The position numbers and the translations under genes are program-made. DNA of 64,000 nucleotides from Piezodorus guildinii (taxonomy: Eukaryota > Arthropoda > Insecta > Hemiptera > Pentatomidae), in assembly GCA_023052935.1 (NCBI GenBank), contig CM041298.1:50915313-50979312 (forward strand), read 5' to 3'. The notes below the pieces were generated by a model. The model made no database searches. It had not been told where the DNA came from and worked only from the letters and a program-made list of their open reading frames with translations. Position 1 is the first letter of the stretch. Every line of letters starts with the position of its first letter. Positions 24,801 through 36,063 of this stretch are shown piece by piece.

Positions 24801-27683
24801 TCTCACATTTCACACTAATATTTGGTCTTAGATCTCTGTTTTTCTAATCTACTTCTTGCGGTCTTTATAATCCAATTTCAGTTCTTTTCTTCATACCTTA
24901 AATACAAGATCTTAACTTACAGATTTTTATGTTCCTATCATAAAAGTGCTTCCTTTGAAAAGTCTTTTATCATCCATTTTACCTTGTCCTGAAATTCCCC
25001 TACCATCTTCATTAGTTCATTCTTAACTCTACTCTAACACCATCTGTTTTAATGATCAATATACATCTAAGAAAGTTTGGCATCACCTCTGCTTCTGCAT
25101 AACTCTTTATCTAACATATACTCCAAAATATTGCTTTTATTAAAGAATTTATTTTAAATGATTTATAAAAGCGGCTGAAAATTTTCAAATAAGTCACACA
25201 AAAAAATCGAATCTGGTTGGCACACGACTTTCACTTATCTTCGTTTCAATCAATTTTAGAACTTTTAAATGATATTAGACTTAAAAATACATTAAAGAAT
25301 TAAATTGAGTTTTAATGGGAACATGTGCTTCAGATTAAATAATCTAACGATTGAAATTATTATCTACAATATTCACTTAAGTGTATTTTCTAAAATCTTG
25401 ATCTTTCCAACTGTATATTATACATCAACATTATTATTCTTGTATTAAGGAAAATAAATTACAAAAAAAAAAAAATCTGGTGCGGGTAACACACAACTTT
25501 CACTCCGTTTTAAAAATTCGATTAAACAATTGTCAAATACAGCTGGAGATAAAAATTAGTGAATCTATTAAAGAGTTAAATAAATTGAATTTCTATAGAA
25601 ACATGTGTTTTAAAAAATTAATTATATTATCATCTAAAATAATGAGTTAGTTTTATTAGGTAATATTTTTTTCTAAAATTTGTATCTTTCCAACGGTATA
25701 TTACTGTTCTTATGTTCAAAAACAAAAAATTGCATTAAAAAATATATTATTTCAGTTTTTTCCTTTAGTTGGGTATCGAATTCGTTCAATTTGTATATTT
25801 ATATAATTTTTCATAATGTGGTAACAAGATAATATAGTTATTTTTATAGAATCAACAAAATTAAAGGTACTTTAGAAGAAGAAAATTTAAAATATCAGCA
25901 TTTAAGCCCTGTCAGACTATTTTAATTAGAATGAAACCTACATGATATTAAATTTTACATCCATATAGTGAGTTTAATCAAAATCGTCGAACCATTTTGA
26001 GAAAATCATAAAAAGGTGCAATATGCATGGTATATAGTGGCTCTTCTAGTCAGCCGATTTTATAAAAAAGTTTTGTAACATCTCGGGTGTATGGTTATCT
26101 TAAATATGAAATTTCAGTTTCATAGGACTTTTCGTTTCTGCCCGTGAGTTACCACACACACACATACTTTTTTGCGGGACTTGGTTATTTGGACTCAGGG
26201 AACCCTAAAATGTGTATTTCCGTTGAAAACTGGAATTCGAAAATTTTCATGATCGCAATACTTTCCCTTACTATATAGTTTTTTTTTTTTTTTTATCAAT
26301 GCTAATGAGATGAAATGTTTCATTTTTTCGAATATACAATATTAAAGGTACTTTAAAGGGAGAAAATTAACAATATCGCCATATAAGCCCTCTTAGACTA
26401 TTTCATTCAGAATGAAACCTACATGACATCAAAGCCTGTTAAATTTTACATTGATTTAGCGAGTTTTATTAAAATTGTTAAAGCTGTTTTTGATAATATT
26501 GTAAAAAGGTGCAAAATGCATGGTATTAAGTACCACTTCCAGTCAGTAGATTTTGGTGAAAAAGTTGGTGACATCTCGGGCGCATTGTCTTAAAAATAAA
26601 ATTACAGTTTCATAAGACTTTTCGTATTTGTGCTAAACTTACCACACTGACACACTCAGACCTTTTTTTCTTGACTTGGTTATTTGGTCTCAGAGGACCC
26701 GTTAAAAATTGGAATTTGAAAATTTTCACAATTGCAATCCTTTGTGAAAAATTTCACAATATCTCTAAGGGAAGTAAAAGTAAAAAAATATTTAAAACTT
26801 TACAAATCAAAGCAATTCACTAGTTTCAGTTGTTAGCATTTCCTTTTATTATTTGAATTAAGTCATGCATTATATTCAAGAACAATACCATCCCTATAAC
26901 CCAGTGATCAAGCTTGTTGGCAATTTAGACGATTAAAATTCATTTATTTCTACATTTTGACTGGTTTTGCATTATCTATCCACATGATGTCTGTCTTCTT
27001 TTTTACTATGAATCAATAATTCCAACTCTTTACATTGCTTGGCAATTTAATTTAAACTTAAGGGATCCTTTAAATTTTAACACGCAGAGATTTGGCATGT
27101 TGATAAACCTTCCTGCTTCAAAGAAATATTTCTATGGCATTTTCCTGGCAATAACACATGCTTATAACGATATAGCTCACAAAAGCACGGGTTTCCTTTA
27201 AGAACACTAAATCGCATATAAAGGTAAATTCTCAATCGGCTGGCAATCACATTTCTTAGCATTAATCTTGCTCTGACTCCTAATATTCTCCATATTTGTT
27301 ATTTCCTAATTGTGTGCTTCCTAGATCTAAATCAGCCTTTTTTTTTACTTACTGCTGTTATTTAAAGAAGTGGTGATGTAAAACTATGCTATTCGAATTA
27401 TGAAAATTTGCTAAGAAACATTTATCCATAATCTCCTTTTCCTTTTATTTTATGTATGTAATTAATTATGTTTGTACATTCATTTTTAATCATGTTGGGA
27501 CTGGCTGTCTCAGAATAAAATTTATTTTTCATTCATTTATCTTTTTTTTATTGCAGGGATTCGCTGAAGAACCAGATATTGTGGATCTTCCAAGTAGGCG
27601 TTGGATTCAAAGGTGAACCTCGACAGGAGAATGTGTTACATAAAGATGACCTTGTACGTTTTATTCAAAAAAGAATAGTTTAA
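11325..27683 (+). CDS. CMTR1: CMTR1: cap-specific mRNA (nucleoside-2'-O-)-methyltransferase 1
   Basis: The product transfers a methyl group from S-adenosylmethionine to the ribose 2'-O of the first transcribed nucleotide of capped pre-mRNA in the nucleus (cap1). Traced exons: 11325-11349, 16271-16956, 17037-17192, 17277-17447, 17549-17716, 17880-18072, 18161-18270, 18362-18591, 18680-18862, 18954-19168, 19244-19369, 19541-19868, 21167-21276, 22170-22284, 27557-27683. All introns are GT-AG and all phases join; the sum is 2943 nt, or 980 residues plus stop. Visible parts are a disordered N-terminus (1-237), a G-patch (about 238-289), a RrmJ/FtsJ methyltransferase core with SAM motif [10 protein letters not shown] (415-424) and putative catalytic K382, D502, K542 and E579, and a WW-like C-terminus (903-931). 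The start ATG is chosen because the 25-nt exon joins exon 2 in frame through G|AT. The protein is longer than vertebrate CMTR1 (about 835 residues), mainly at the N-terminus. Confidence 0.95.
12865..12960. repeat. poly(A)/(TA)n microsatellite and family A end fragment
   Basis: An A run followed by (TA)n (to about 12902) abuts a short family A terminal hairpin (CTTTCACTTAAC ... AAGTAAGGGAAAG) in CMTR1 intron 1. Confidence 0.6.
14060..14440 (-). mobile_element. non-LTR retrotransposon fragment in CMTR1 intron 1
   Basis: The - strand translation gives [14 protein letters not shown] (reverse transcriptase, palm to thumb), then [10 protein letters not shown], a jump, then [20 protein letters not shown] and [15 protein letters not shown] (C-terminal tail). 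Frameshifts and an internal deletion of more than 100 codons show it is a decayed copy. It lies antisense to CMTR1. Confidence 0.7.
14651..14703. repeat. short tandem direct repeat
   Basis: The string TCCTATAGTCACTTAATTAA plus AAT occurs at 14651-14673 and again at 14681-14703. Confidence 0.8.
15115..15835 (-). mobile_element. Jockey-type non-LTR retrotransposon 3' end in CMTR1 intron 1
   Basis: The - strand reads [20 protein letters not shown], then [38 protein letters not shown] and [20 protein letters not shown]. This is the standard C-terminal tail of Jockey/CR1-like ORF2 proteins (R.AIR, Y..LNWLKI, APSYL, HNRNTRS). The frame is open for about 90 codons with a single stop, so it is a rather young fragment. 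The probable 3' UTR with an AATAAA-rich end lies at about 15115-15180. Confidence 0.75.
15848..15972 (-). mobile_element. SINE family 2, 3' part
   Basis: The conserved SINE 2 body (CTACAACCCATGAAGGG, GGGCTCAATACTTGTA, GCCGTGCAAGGAGGTGATT) lies directly behind the LINE fragment at 15835. The tRNA-like head is missing. The same body is found complete at 36.06-36.35 kb. Confidence 0.7.
16271..16956 (+). CDS. CMTR1: CMTR1 exon 2: disordered Ser/Asp/Lys-rich N-terminus
   Basis: The acceptor ACTTTCAG precedes 16271 and the donor GTATGT follows 16956. The exon codes for an acidic serine-rich start ([11 protein letters not shown]), a Tyr/Pro/Ser middle, and two basic clusters ([19 protein letters not shown] and later KGTKRKRQ) that could act as nuclear localisation signals. 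This matches the layout of CMTR1 before the G-patch. The frame also runs open upstream into intron 1, but that part has no coding support. Confidence 0.85.
17037..17192 (+). CDS. CMTR1: CMTR1 exon 3: G-patch domain
   Basis: The exon encodes [18 protein letters not shown], then [14 protein letters not shown]. This is the glycine-spaced G-patch signature, which in this family binds and activates the DEAH helicase DHX15. The exon is phase 0 at both ends (52 codons), so the domain is a self-contained cassette. Confidence 0.92.
17277..19868 (+). CDS. CMTR1: CMTR1 exons 4-12: RrmJ-type methyltransferase core
   Basis: Nine short exons separated by introns of 75-190 bp carry the catalytic region. 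Landmarks are [13 protein letters not shown] (K382), [16 protein letters not shown] (SAM site), [13 protein letters not shown] (D502, split by the intron 18271-18361), [11 protein letters not shown] (K542) and [13 protein letters not shown] (E579, at the intron 18592-18679). The catalytic K-D-K-E set is intact, so the enzyme should be active. The tight exon cluster contrasts with the two roughly 5-kb repeat-filled introns 1 and 14. Confidence 0.93.
20164..21082 (-). mobile_element. mariner element, internally deleted, in CMTR1 intron 12
   Basis: A 919-bp element is bounded by inverted ends TTGGGTTGT(G/T)TCACATGAAA and by TA dinucleotides at 20162-20163 and 21083-21084, the mariner target. On the - strand a helix-turn-helix region ([50 protein letters not shown]) is followed directly by the C-terminal catalytic part ([13 protein letters not shown] ... 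[14 protein letters not shown], a D34D arrangement). The segment carrying the first catalytic Asp is deleted, so the element cannot move by itself. The ends remain clean. Confidence 0.92.
21167..22284 (+). CDS. CMTR1: CMTR1 exons 13-14: guanylyltransferase-like tail and WW-like segment
   Basis: Exon 13 (21167-21276) begins [20 protein letters not shown] and ends FIRTTR. Exon 14 (22170-22284) gives [20 protein letters not shown], then SVFEWHRP, which has the two-tryptophan and YYYN spacing of a WW domain. In CMTR1 the WW region contacts the RNA polymerase II C-terminal domain. Intron 12, just upstream, holds a mariner element. Confidence 0.88.
21360..21690 (+). repeat. family A internal fragment
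   Basis: In CMTR1 intron 13, a region with TTTCTAAAATCTTGCGCTTTC and AATGGTATATTC corresponds to the internal family A segment. The preceding stretch contains a diverged local duplication of about 170 bp (TTTATGGATTTATTACAACTT versus TTTATGGGTTTTTACAACAA). Confidence 0.5.
22904..23352 (-). mobile_element. non-LTR retrotransposon fragment in CMTR1 intron 14
   Basis: The - strand frame reads [16 protein letters not shown], then a segment ending [19 protein letters not shown]. It resembles the reverse transcriptase region following the YADD box (L.IN..KTKYMV ... EIK.RI..GN.CYF). It is diverged and lacks both ends. The related fragment at 14.06-14.44 kb lies in the same orientation. Confidence 0.55.
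24171..24660 (+). repeat. direct repeat pair of about 140 bp
   Basis: The segment at about 24174-24308 (ACTATTTCAAAGGATATGCC ... GGATTCTTAACAATTGACAT) recurs at about 24521-24658 with few differences, about 345 bp apart, in CMTR1 intron 14. The intervening DNA is not similar to the repeats. Confidence 0.8.
25185..26790 (+). repeat. three consecutive family A copies in CMTR1 intron 14
   Basis: A truncated 5' part (about 25196-25460) is followed by a nearly full copy (about 25461-26278). That copy stops in the terminal ACTATATAG box and passes through a T run into a third copy lacking its 5' half (about 26300-26790). All three are in the same orientation. Open frames here are not genes. Confidence 0.82.
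27480..27540 (+). mobile_element. possible retrotransposon 3' tail
   Basis: The sequence TTGGGACTGGCTGTCTCAGA, followed by ATAAAATTTATTTTTCATTC, resembles the hairpin-plus-AATAAA end of the non-LTR copies at 30.96 and 37.43 kb (GGGACATGTCCCAGAATAAT). It lies just before the acceptor of CMTR1 exon 15. Confidence 0.35.
27557..27683 (+). CDS. CMTR1: CMTR1 terminal exon 15
   Basis: The acceptor TTATTGCAG is joined in phase to exon 14 (TT|G = Leu). The exon codes [20 protein letters not shown], then the end [14 protein letters not shown] and TAA at 27681-27683. Possible poly(A) signals AATAAA are at 27873-27878 and 27968-27973. A 5.3-kb intron full of repeats separates it from exon 14. Confidence 0.88.
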
Positions 27684-27999
27684 AGTGTAAATAGATTTTG
27701 AAATCTGAGCTTTTCACTTCAATCTTAGAAAGCCTTATAATCAACAAGTAGGCAATTATAATTTTTTTTTAACCTGTGTAAAATATATGTATATATATCT
27801 TATTGCTATTTATTTTTTTGTTCTGATCGTTATTATTTTTAAAATCACAATACTTTCATTGTGAACAGACTGAATAAACTATACAGCATATTGTATAGTT
27901 AGACTGGTTGTGTGTAAATAGTTTTATAGTTATAGTTTAGAACATTGGCAAGGATATTTCCTTTAACAATAAATAATGTACATATGTAAGTTTGTATCA

Positions 28000-29729
28000 T
28001 ATTATACATATGTATATGGATTATAAATATGTAAAATAATTATTTATTATTGCCAGAGCTAGTTTATTTGAAAACTACTAATGTAAATATAGATGATTTG
28101 GTTTGAATAGAAAGGACTGTAAATATACTTTAGCCTGTCTATTGTATATAATTTAGTATGTAAGATTATGTATCAATTATTTTATTATAAGAAGATTGTA
28201 TTGTATATATTTTTCTTAAAGAATATAATAGTTAATTTCATTTTTTAAATTTTAATCTTCCTTTCCTCCTTAAAATGATAATATCATGCTTAATAAGTCA
28301 ATTAAAATATTTACATGCTCAGTATATCTCATAGTGAACATTGAGAAATTACATTTTTTTTTCTTCAATCATTTTTAAAATTATTTATATATTCAACCAC
28401 AAGATCATGTTCACCTTTGATACAGGCTATACTATATGAATGTAGTATAAAAGTACAGGGAGTGTGTTGGTTACTTCTGGGGATAAAGATTGGTGGGGAG
28501 GTTGAATAGAGTACAGGATGCAGTATATTGTGAGCATTCTGAGAGGATGTGGAGTATAACTTCAATAATTAAATTAGCCAATTGGATTAATCTAATTTTA
28601 TGTTATTTTTGTTTTATAAATACTACAAAAAAAGCTTCTTGTCCACTTCAGATTAACCCTCTCAGGGTCAACCACTTCTGTTGCTTAACAGTATCCAGTA
28701 CTGAACAATACTGATATCTCTCATGTGGACATGTAGCTTACCTGTAAGTAACATCATCCTACTGATGTGATAACAGCAGGAAAGAAATCTCCAAGAGGAC
28801 TGCTCAGTTCTTCCATGTTGCAAGCTTAGGTTTTCGAGGGAAGTAACTGGTTAAAATTATCCTGGATGAATATGAAAAATAATTCACAGAAGTAGCTTTT
28901 TGAATTAAGACTATTTGAAGGAAGACCACATTGAAGATAAGTAAAGTCGCTACAACATTATGGACAATCAGGGTTGGTAAGAGCAGTATGAGTGAACCAA
29001 TGCTTCAGTTGAAACAATGTGCCATCAACATCCAAGTAAGTATATAAGTTTTTTTCAGTTTTGAGAGCATGAGCATTGTCTGCACAATAAGGATGTGTGG
29101 CTGTTCTGTTAGTGTCTGGTCTTTTGTCCTGTACCAAAAACTTTTCTTCCGGTGTTGCTTAATTGTTGAGTATATCTTAAGATGGTTGGTTTGATTCAAT
29201 AGGTCTGGATTTAAATGCAAGTACTATAGCATTGATTGCTGCATTTAATATGGTTTTTGTAGTGTGTTAGTAGTAGTCACTATATCACGTATGCTACTGC
29301 TCTCTTCTCTCATTTCTCCCAGTTGGACTGGTTGCATCGTCAGAAGAAATTGACATTAAACTAAGGAACCGTTCCATTAGATTCACATGTGGAATTCCCA
29401 GATGCTCCCATGTTTGGCTCTATTCCTCTTTACGTCAGCAATACCTCCTTAGTGTCGGTTTTTTTCCGATCCTTCAAAACACAAAAAACCTCCTTATATT
29501 CTTGATATACTCACCACTTGTTCCTCTGTCCATTCAGTAAACACGAGATCTCAACCCATTAACTTGTACATATACCTTCCCACAGTCCGCTTCCTTCAAA
29601 AAGTGAATTAACAAAACATAAAATAAGTCAATCTAGAAGAACTCACTGCAAACAGTTTGAAGAATTTATCAGAAATGCTTGTGAATAATAAATAGAGCTA
29701 TATGTAGACCAGGGTAATTGATAATAATA

Positions 29730-29795
<66 letters not shown>

Positions 29796-30400
29796 ATAAT
29801 TTTAATTTTAAATAATATTCAATGGTAATTGATTGCTGTTTTTCTATAGGCCTATTTTTTCTACTTCAATAAATGCTTGTGTCCAGCTAACAACAAAATA
29901 AATAATACTAATTTTTATAAATTACACTTTAAATTATAACAAGAAAGAATTTGTTGTTAACAGTTTTACAATAAGCGTCTGTTTAGGTAGGATGTTCTTT
30001 AACACCCTATTGATTTTGAAAAGTGATTCAAAACACAGTTTTCCCATCAGATCCAGATCCTGTTATAAGGATAGCAGGTGTCTCGTCTTAAATCTAAAAA
30101 ACAATACCTTTCAGGCATAGTTTAAACATTGATATTTAACTTTTTTAAGGATTATAAATTCTGAAGAAAATATTAGATTAGCCTGTGTAGTGGCTAATTC
30201 GAAAGTGAAATTGAATGGATAAAAGTAACGTTAAACAAATAAAAACAATGAAACTGCATTATGTTAAACAGATGTGTTTACTTACTGAAATCAGTAGATC
30301 TAATGTTTCCGTTCATTTTTCTGTTCTTGACTAATAATTTAATTGTACATTTGACTGGAGAAAGATGATAAAATCATTTTTTTAATATTTATTAGTAGTA
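28000..30400. other. intergenic sequence between CMTR1 and a retrotransposon fragment
   Basis: It contains a long (TA)n microsatellite (about 29733-29787) and no gene that could be supported. An open frame at 29005-29220 on the - strand has no recognisable domain. Confidence 0.4.
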
Positions 30401-30409
30401 CATTTAAAA

Positions 30410-30817
30410 CGCTTAATTAATTGCTTTGTTCGATTCATCTTCGGGGTCCCTAGATACACCTCTGTATCCCAATTTTATGGCGAGTTGAAGTGGCTTAACC
30501 CATCCAATCGTCACAAGTATTTCCTTGCGTCATTCCTTTACCAAATAATCCAATCCCGCCGCCCATCATACATTTTTGACCTAAAATTCAAATCCTCTGT
30601 CCATTCTCGTTGTACACGCTCCAGGTCTTCAGATTTATACAGTACGGCCCACCGAACTGCACATTTCGACAGATCCTTTCTTATCCGATCCTCAATCCTA
30701 TGGAACTCTATCCCTCCTACCATCCGTCACTCCAATTCTCTTCCTACCTTCAAATCACGTATATTCGATACTTTATGAATACCCAGGCTCAATAGAATAG
30801 TAAATAAGCTTTTTATA

Positions 30818-30848
<31 letters not shown>

Positions 30849-31005
30849 TTTTCTCATTAAAAAATGTCTATTTTATACCAGTAATTATTAACTTGTTTGT
30901 ATTAATTTAATTCACTCTAAGGCTCTAAAGCCCTTTTGGACATTCTATATATTTTATTCTAAAGGGACATGTCCCAGAATAATAAAGAATTTATTTATTT
31001 ATTTA
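30410..31005 (+). mobile_element. non-LTR retrotransposon 3' end
   Basis: The + strand frame of 97 codons (30485-30778) reads [20 protein letters not shown], then [20 protein letters not shown] and [20 protein letters not shown], ending FKSRIFDTL. It is the typical tail of a Jockey/CR1-like ORF2 (F..SF......WN.LP..IR...S...FK). The frame is intact to its stop. The 3' UTR ends with the hairpin GGGACATGTCCC, AATAATAAAG and a (TTTA)n tail. A second copy lies at 36.69-37.46 kb. Confidence 0.82.
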
Positions 31006-31780
31006 CATCTGTGTATTTTTGTTAGTAAAAATTTGGTTCCATCTATCGTGATATCAAAATTTAACTCAATAGTGCAAAAATGCAATGAAAAATAAAAACG
31101 TGCGATTTACACCACAAAGAGTAAAATTTTGTACAATATAAATTTGTAATATATTATTCCCTAATACATGAATAGCTGTCCGGGTTTGAAGCTGATACAA
31201 ACAAGCAAATAAAACATGCAAAATCATGAAAATCCGGTCTCTACACACAGCCATCCACAACACTAAATAGGTGGCTAAACACCTACTCTTTTCACCAGGG
31301 CTGTCACTCAAATTCAAAATCCTTGAAAAAAACCTTAAGAGACAATACTATTGAAAAGTGCACCTCTCTTCCAATATTCTATTCAACAGCCCTGAATTCT
31401 CAATCAAGATTGTAGAACAACATACCCCAAAATACTAGATTACAAAATGGATGTAACTCGTAATGCAAAAGATAAAATTTGTTAACACTCGATAAAAAAC
31501 TTGATACCATACAACAGCACACAATCCTTCTCCTTCTCCCTCCCAAAAAAAAAATTTTTTTTTTTTTTTTAAAACAGTTAGTGGTACAATTATTTACCTT
31601 GTACATGACATTAAGGACAGATTGAAATAAATACTATAAAGTAAGATTCTCTGAGGAAAACCCACCAAATAGAAACTTTAGTGGACAGGAAATCAAATGA
31701 TGATAATAATTTATGAAAGTATATTTATATTTTAATTACTAGAAATAAAAGTGTGGCATTATAATTAACCATAAAATTAA

Positions 31781-34700
31781 TTACTGTTGCCCGACTCTGA
31801 ATTTCATCAACTTCTTCTCGAAATCAGGTCGATGAAGCTGGTAAAGTATCTTTTCTTCTATTTTTTCAACTGCACTCAATGTCAAAACAAGTGTTTCATG
31901 TTTGAGCATACTGTAAACATTGAGACCTAATAAAAGAAAAATAATTAGCTATCGCAACTTCATTAAGTTCACAAAACAAGAACATATAAGATTATAAATA
32001 ATATTTACATCTGAATATTTATCAAACAGTTTTTACTGCTAATACCTATAGTCTTAACTATTAATGTTCAATATATTATCTTAAATATTAGCCTTTCTTG
32101 ATTCATATTATTTAACACAGAACAGAGCTATTGAAATCTTAATATCTCTAATGTTAATTTATTTATAACTATTGGAAAAATAACTTTAGTATATGTAGCA
32201 TTTATTTATCCTATTATATGAACCTCAAGTTTCACATTATATTACTTTTTAACTAGGAATAAAATAATTTGGTGCACACATCACACAATTTTTAGTGTCC
32301 CAGTCCATAGCTGGAAAAATTTATATGTTTAAACTAACAAGTTGAAGATACTGAATATGTCTCACTCATTTCGATGAAATTTTTTTAAGTAAACTAGACA
32401 TTAAACCATTACACTGTGCAAAATATTAAGGGCCAACGCTCCCCAGGTGTCGCATAAAAAAATCAAAAAGTTTACGCGTGAAAAACACAATTTTATTTAA
32501 TATCTCTGGTTCTAGTGAAGGTAGAAAAATAAGTTTGCTGTCCAAATTACCGTACAATTGTTAATGTGTTCTTAACACTTAAAAATGAATCTTAATCTGA
32601 CCACAGTTTTTTAAAACCTTATTTTTTAAAATTTTTTCTACCTTCACTATAACCAGAGATATTAAATAAAATGTGTTTTTCAAGCTTGAACTTTCTGATT
32701 TTTTTACATGACTCCTGTGGAGCGTTGGCCATTAATATTTTGCAGAGTATAATGGTTTAATGTCTAGTTTTACCTAGAGAAATTTCATGTAAATCGGTGA
32801 AACACATTTGGGATCCTATCTATCCTTGTATGTTCCCATAGAAATTCCATTTAATTTTTACTATCTGCCTATTCCATTAAAATTCGTCAATATTTCTGCT
32901 CTTAATACTCTATGTCAGCTACAGGGTCTTATAATGCAGATAGGCTTAACAATGTCAACATTAAAACGGAAATAAGAATAGATCTGTGAAAAATAATTAG
33001 ATGATACACCACTTTAAATGGGAACCTCCCACAACTCTTAAGAGTCCACAAACAGTGTGTCAATGATAAAAGGTAATTGAAAGTCATTGTTTTATTCCTA
33101 TAATTGTATAAGAATAAGAAAACAACCTTGTTCCAATTCAGTTACTTTTTTAAATAACTTATTATGAATGAGACAAATATTTATGTTTTTTTATGCCAAA
33201 ATAACACAATCCCAAATAAATAAACAGCCGAATTACGATTGATAATGCAAATAACTATGACTCAAAGACGATAGGTAAACAAATTATGGAAGATATTTTT
33301 CAGTAAGTACTTTGCCTAATTCCTATGCCGTTTTATTTTACATTCTCCACATTCGATTAATGTAATCTTATTTGAAAGATTAATTAGATTAAAAATTAAT
33401 CCAATATGTTATTAAGCCTGTTTTTATTAGATAAAGTCTTATAGATAATAAAAAAAGATTTTAGCAAATCAGAGTAGTTACTGTCCTTATTGAGTCAACT
33501 TATATAGATATTAAAAAACAAAAAGTTCAAAGGTTTTACAATTTTATTAAACTCCTTATCACATAACACACGACTTTCACTTACCTCCATTGCTAAAATC
33601 AATTTAAGAATTTTTTAATACATTAAGAGATGAAAATAAATTGTTAAAGAATTAATTACATTAAGTTTCAAAAGAAACATGTGTTTTATTAAATAATTAA
33701 TTGTATTATTATCTACGACAATCAGCTAAGTTTTATCAGTTTTTCATCACTCTCCAATAAATTTTACAATTTCGTGTATAACATAATATTTTTTTTAAAA
33801 TCTTTAGCTTTCCAACAGTATATTATACATTTATGTTACTCTTTTGATGTTCAAAAATTATCTTAAAAAATATGTTTGCTCTTTTCTCCTTTGGTTACGT
33901 ATCGAATTCATTAAACTTTTATATTTAGCCACTTTTTACCGATCCTAATAAGATGACATGGGTAATTCTTCTGAATCTATAAAAATTAAACGAACTTAAG
34001 AGAAAGAAAATTTTTAATAAATGGCTTTTAAGCCCTGTCAGACTATTTAAATCAGAATAAAACCTACATCAAATTGAAGCTCATTAAATTTTACATCCAT
34101 ATAGCGAGTTTAATCAAAATAGTTCGAGCACTTTTTGAGAAAATCCTAAAAAGGTGCAAAAACCATGGTATAAAGTATAACTTTCGGTTAGCCGATTTTA
34201 GTGAAAAGTTGCTGTAACATTTCGGACTTGGAGTTGTCTTAAATATGAAATTTCAGTTTTGTACTTTTTGTTTTTGTGCTAGACTTACCACACACACACA
34301 GACCTTACTGCGGAACTTGGTTGTTTGGACTCAGGAGACATTAATACTTTCCCTTACTATATATTCCAAATATAGGTAAGTGAAAGTAAAAAATGTTTTA
34401 AATTCTAGTACTTTTTAATAGTTTTTTTTTTTTATTAATTTTTTTAATAAGGTTTTTCAGTCCCTAGTTTCATAGGATTAAAATAAATCATAATCATATT
34501 TGTCTATACAATAATGGAACAAAATAAATCATTAGTTAATAATTTAACAATTTCATTTATCACAAAGGTATTACATTAATTATAATAGGCTGATAAAATG
34601 TCCTTTTTCAACAAAACAGATTAAGTGAAAGTATTAATATATCTTTACTTTCATTTAACTTATATATAAAATATATTTCACAAATAGATAAGTGAAAGTA

Positions 34701-36030
34701 TTGCAATTGTGAAATTTTTTTAATTCTAGCTTTAAATGGAAATACATGTATTAGGGTCTCCTGACCAAGTACTGCAAAATGGTCTCAGTGTGTATGTTTA
34801 GTTAAAAAATCTGGAGGGGGCAACACATGACTTTCACTTACCCCTGTTTTTAGAATCGATTAAAGAATTTTCAAATACAGTAAGAGATAAAAATGAGTGA
34901 AACCATTAAAGTATTAGTTAAATGGAATTTCTATAGAAAAATGTGTTTTATTAAAAAATCAATTATATTATTATCTAAAATAATCACTTAGTTTTATCGG
35001 CTATTCATCACTCTTTATTAACTTTTACAAGCTTGTGTATAAGATGATATTTTTTCAAAAATCATTAGTTTTCCAATGGTATATTATACATGTATATTAC
35101 TGTTCTTAAGTTAAAAAACATAAAATTACATTAAAACAAATATTTTTTCATTTTTTTCCTTTAGTTGGGTATCGAATTCATTCATTAAATTTATATATTT
35201 ACCTGTTTTTTATAAGTAGTAACAAGATGATATAGGTGTTTTTATAGAATCAACAAAATTAAAGGTACTTTATGGGAAGAAAATTTAAAATATCGGCATT
35301 TAAGCCCTGTCAGACTATTTTAATCAGAATAAAACCTACATGATATTAAAGCCCATTTAACTTTACATCAACATAGCGAGTTTAATCAAAATCGTCGGAA
35401 CCGTTTTTGAGAAAATCATAAAAAGGTACAATATGCATGGTATAAAGTGGCTCTTCAGGTTAGCCAATTTGATGAAAAAGTTTTTGTAACATCTTGGGCG
35501 TATAGTTGTGGTAAATATGAAATTTCAGCTTCATAGGACTTTTCGTTTCCGTCTGGGAGTTACCACACGGGGACACACATATATATACACACATACACAC
35601 ACATAGACTTTTTAGCAGGACTTCGTTATTTGGAGTCAGGGGGCCCTAAAACGTTTATTTCCATTGGAATACGAAAATTTTCATGATCGCAATACTTTCC
35701 CTTACTATATATAGAAAGTGAAAGTAAAAATGAGTAGCCATACTAAACTAGACCCTGAGCCACAAGACATTCATGTAAAAAAAAAAAAGAAAAGTAAATG
35801 TACTGAGATATACGAGACATTTAACATGTGAGACTCCCCACTTACCATAAACTGGCATCAAGTTCATTTCTTTAACATTGTCAGTCGCAACAGTGATGTT
35901 TCTTGGCATTACATCTGGCCTGAAAATAAGATAAATAATTAGCTATGTACACATTTTTCTTATCAACAATGAATCTCAGAAAAGCTAAAAAAATGATGAG
36001 TAATTAGATTATATATATAATAGGTTAAAG

Positions 36031-36063
<33 letters not shown>

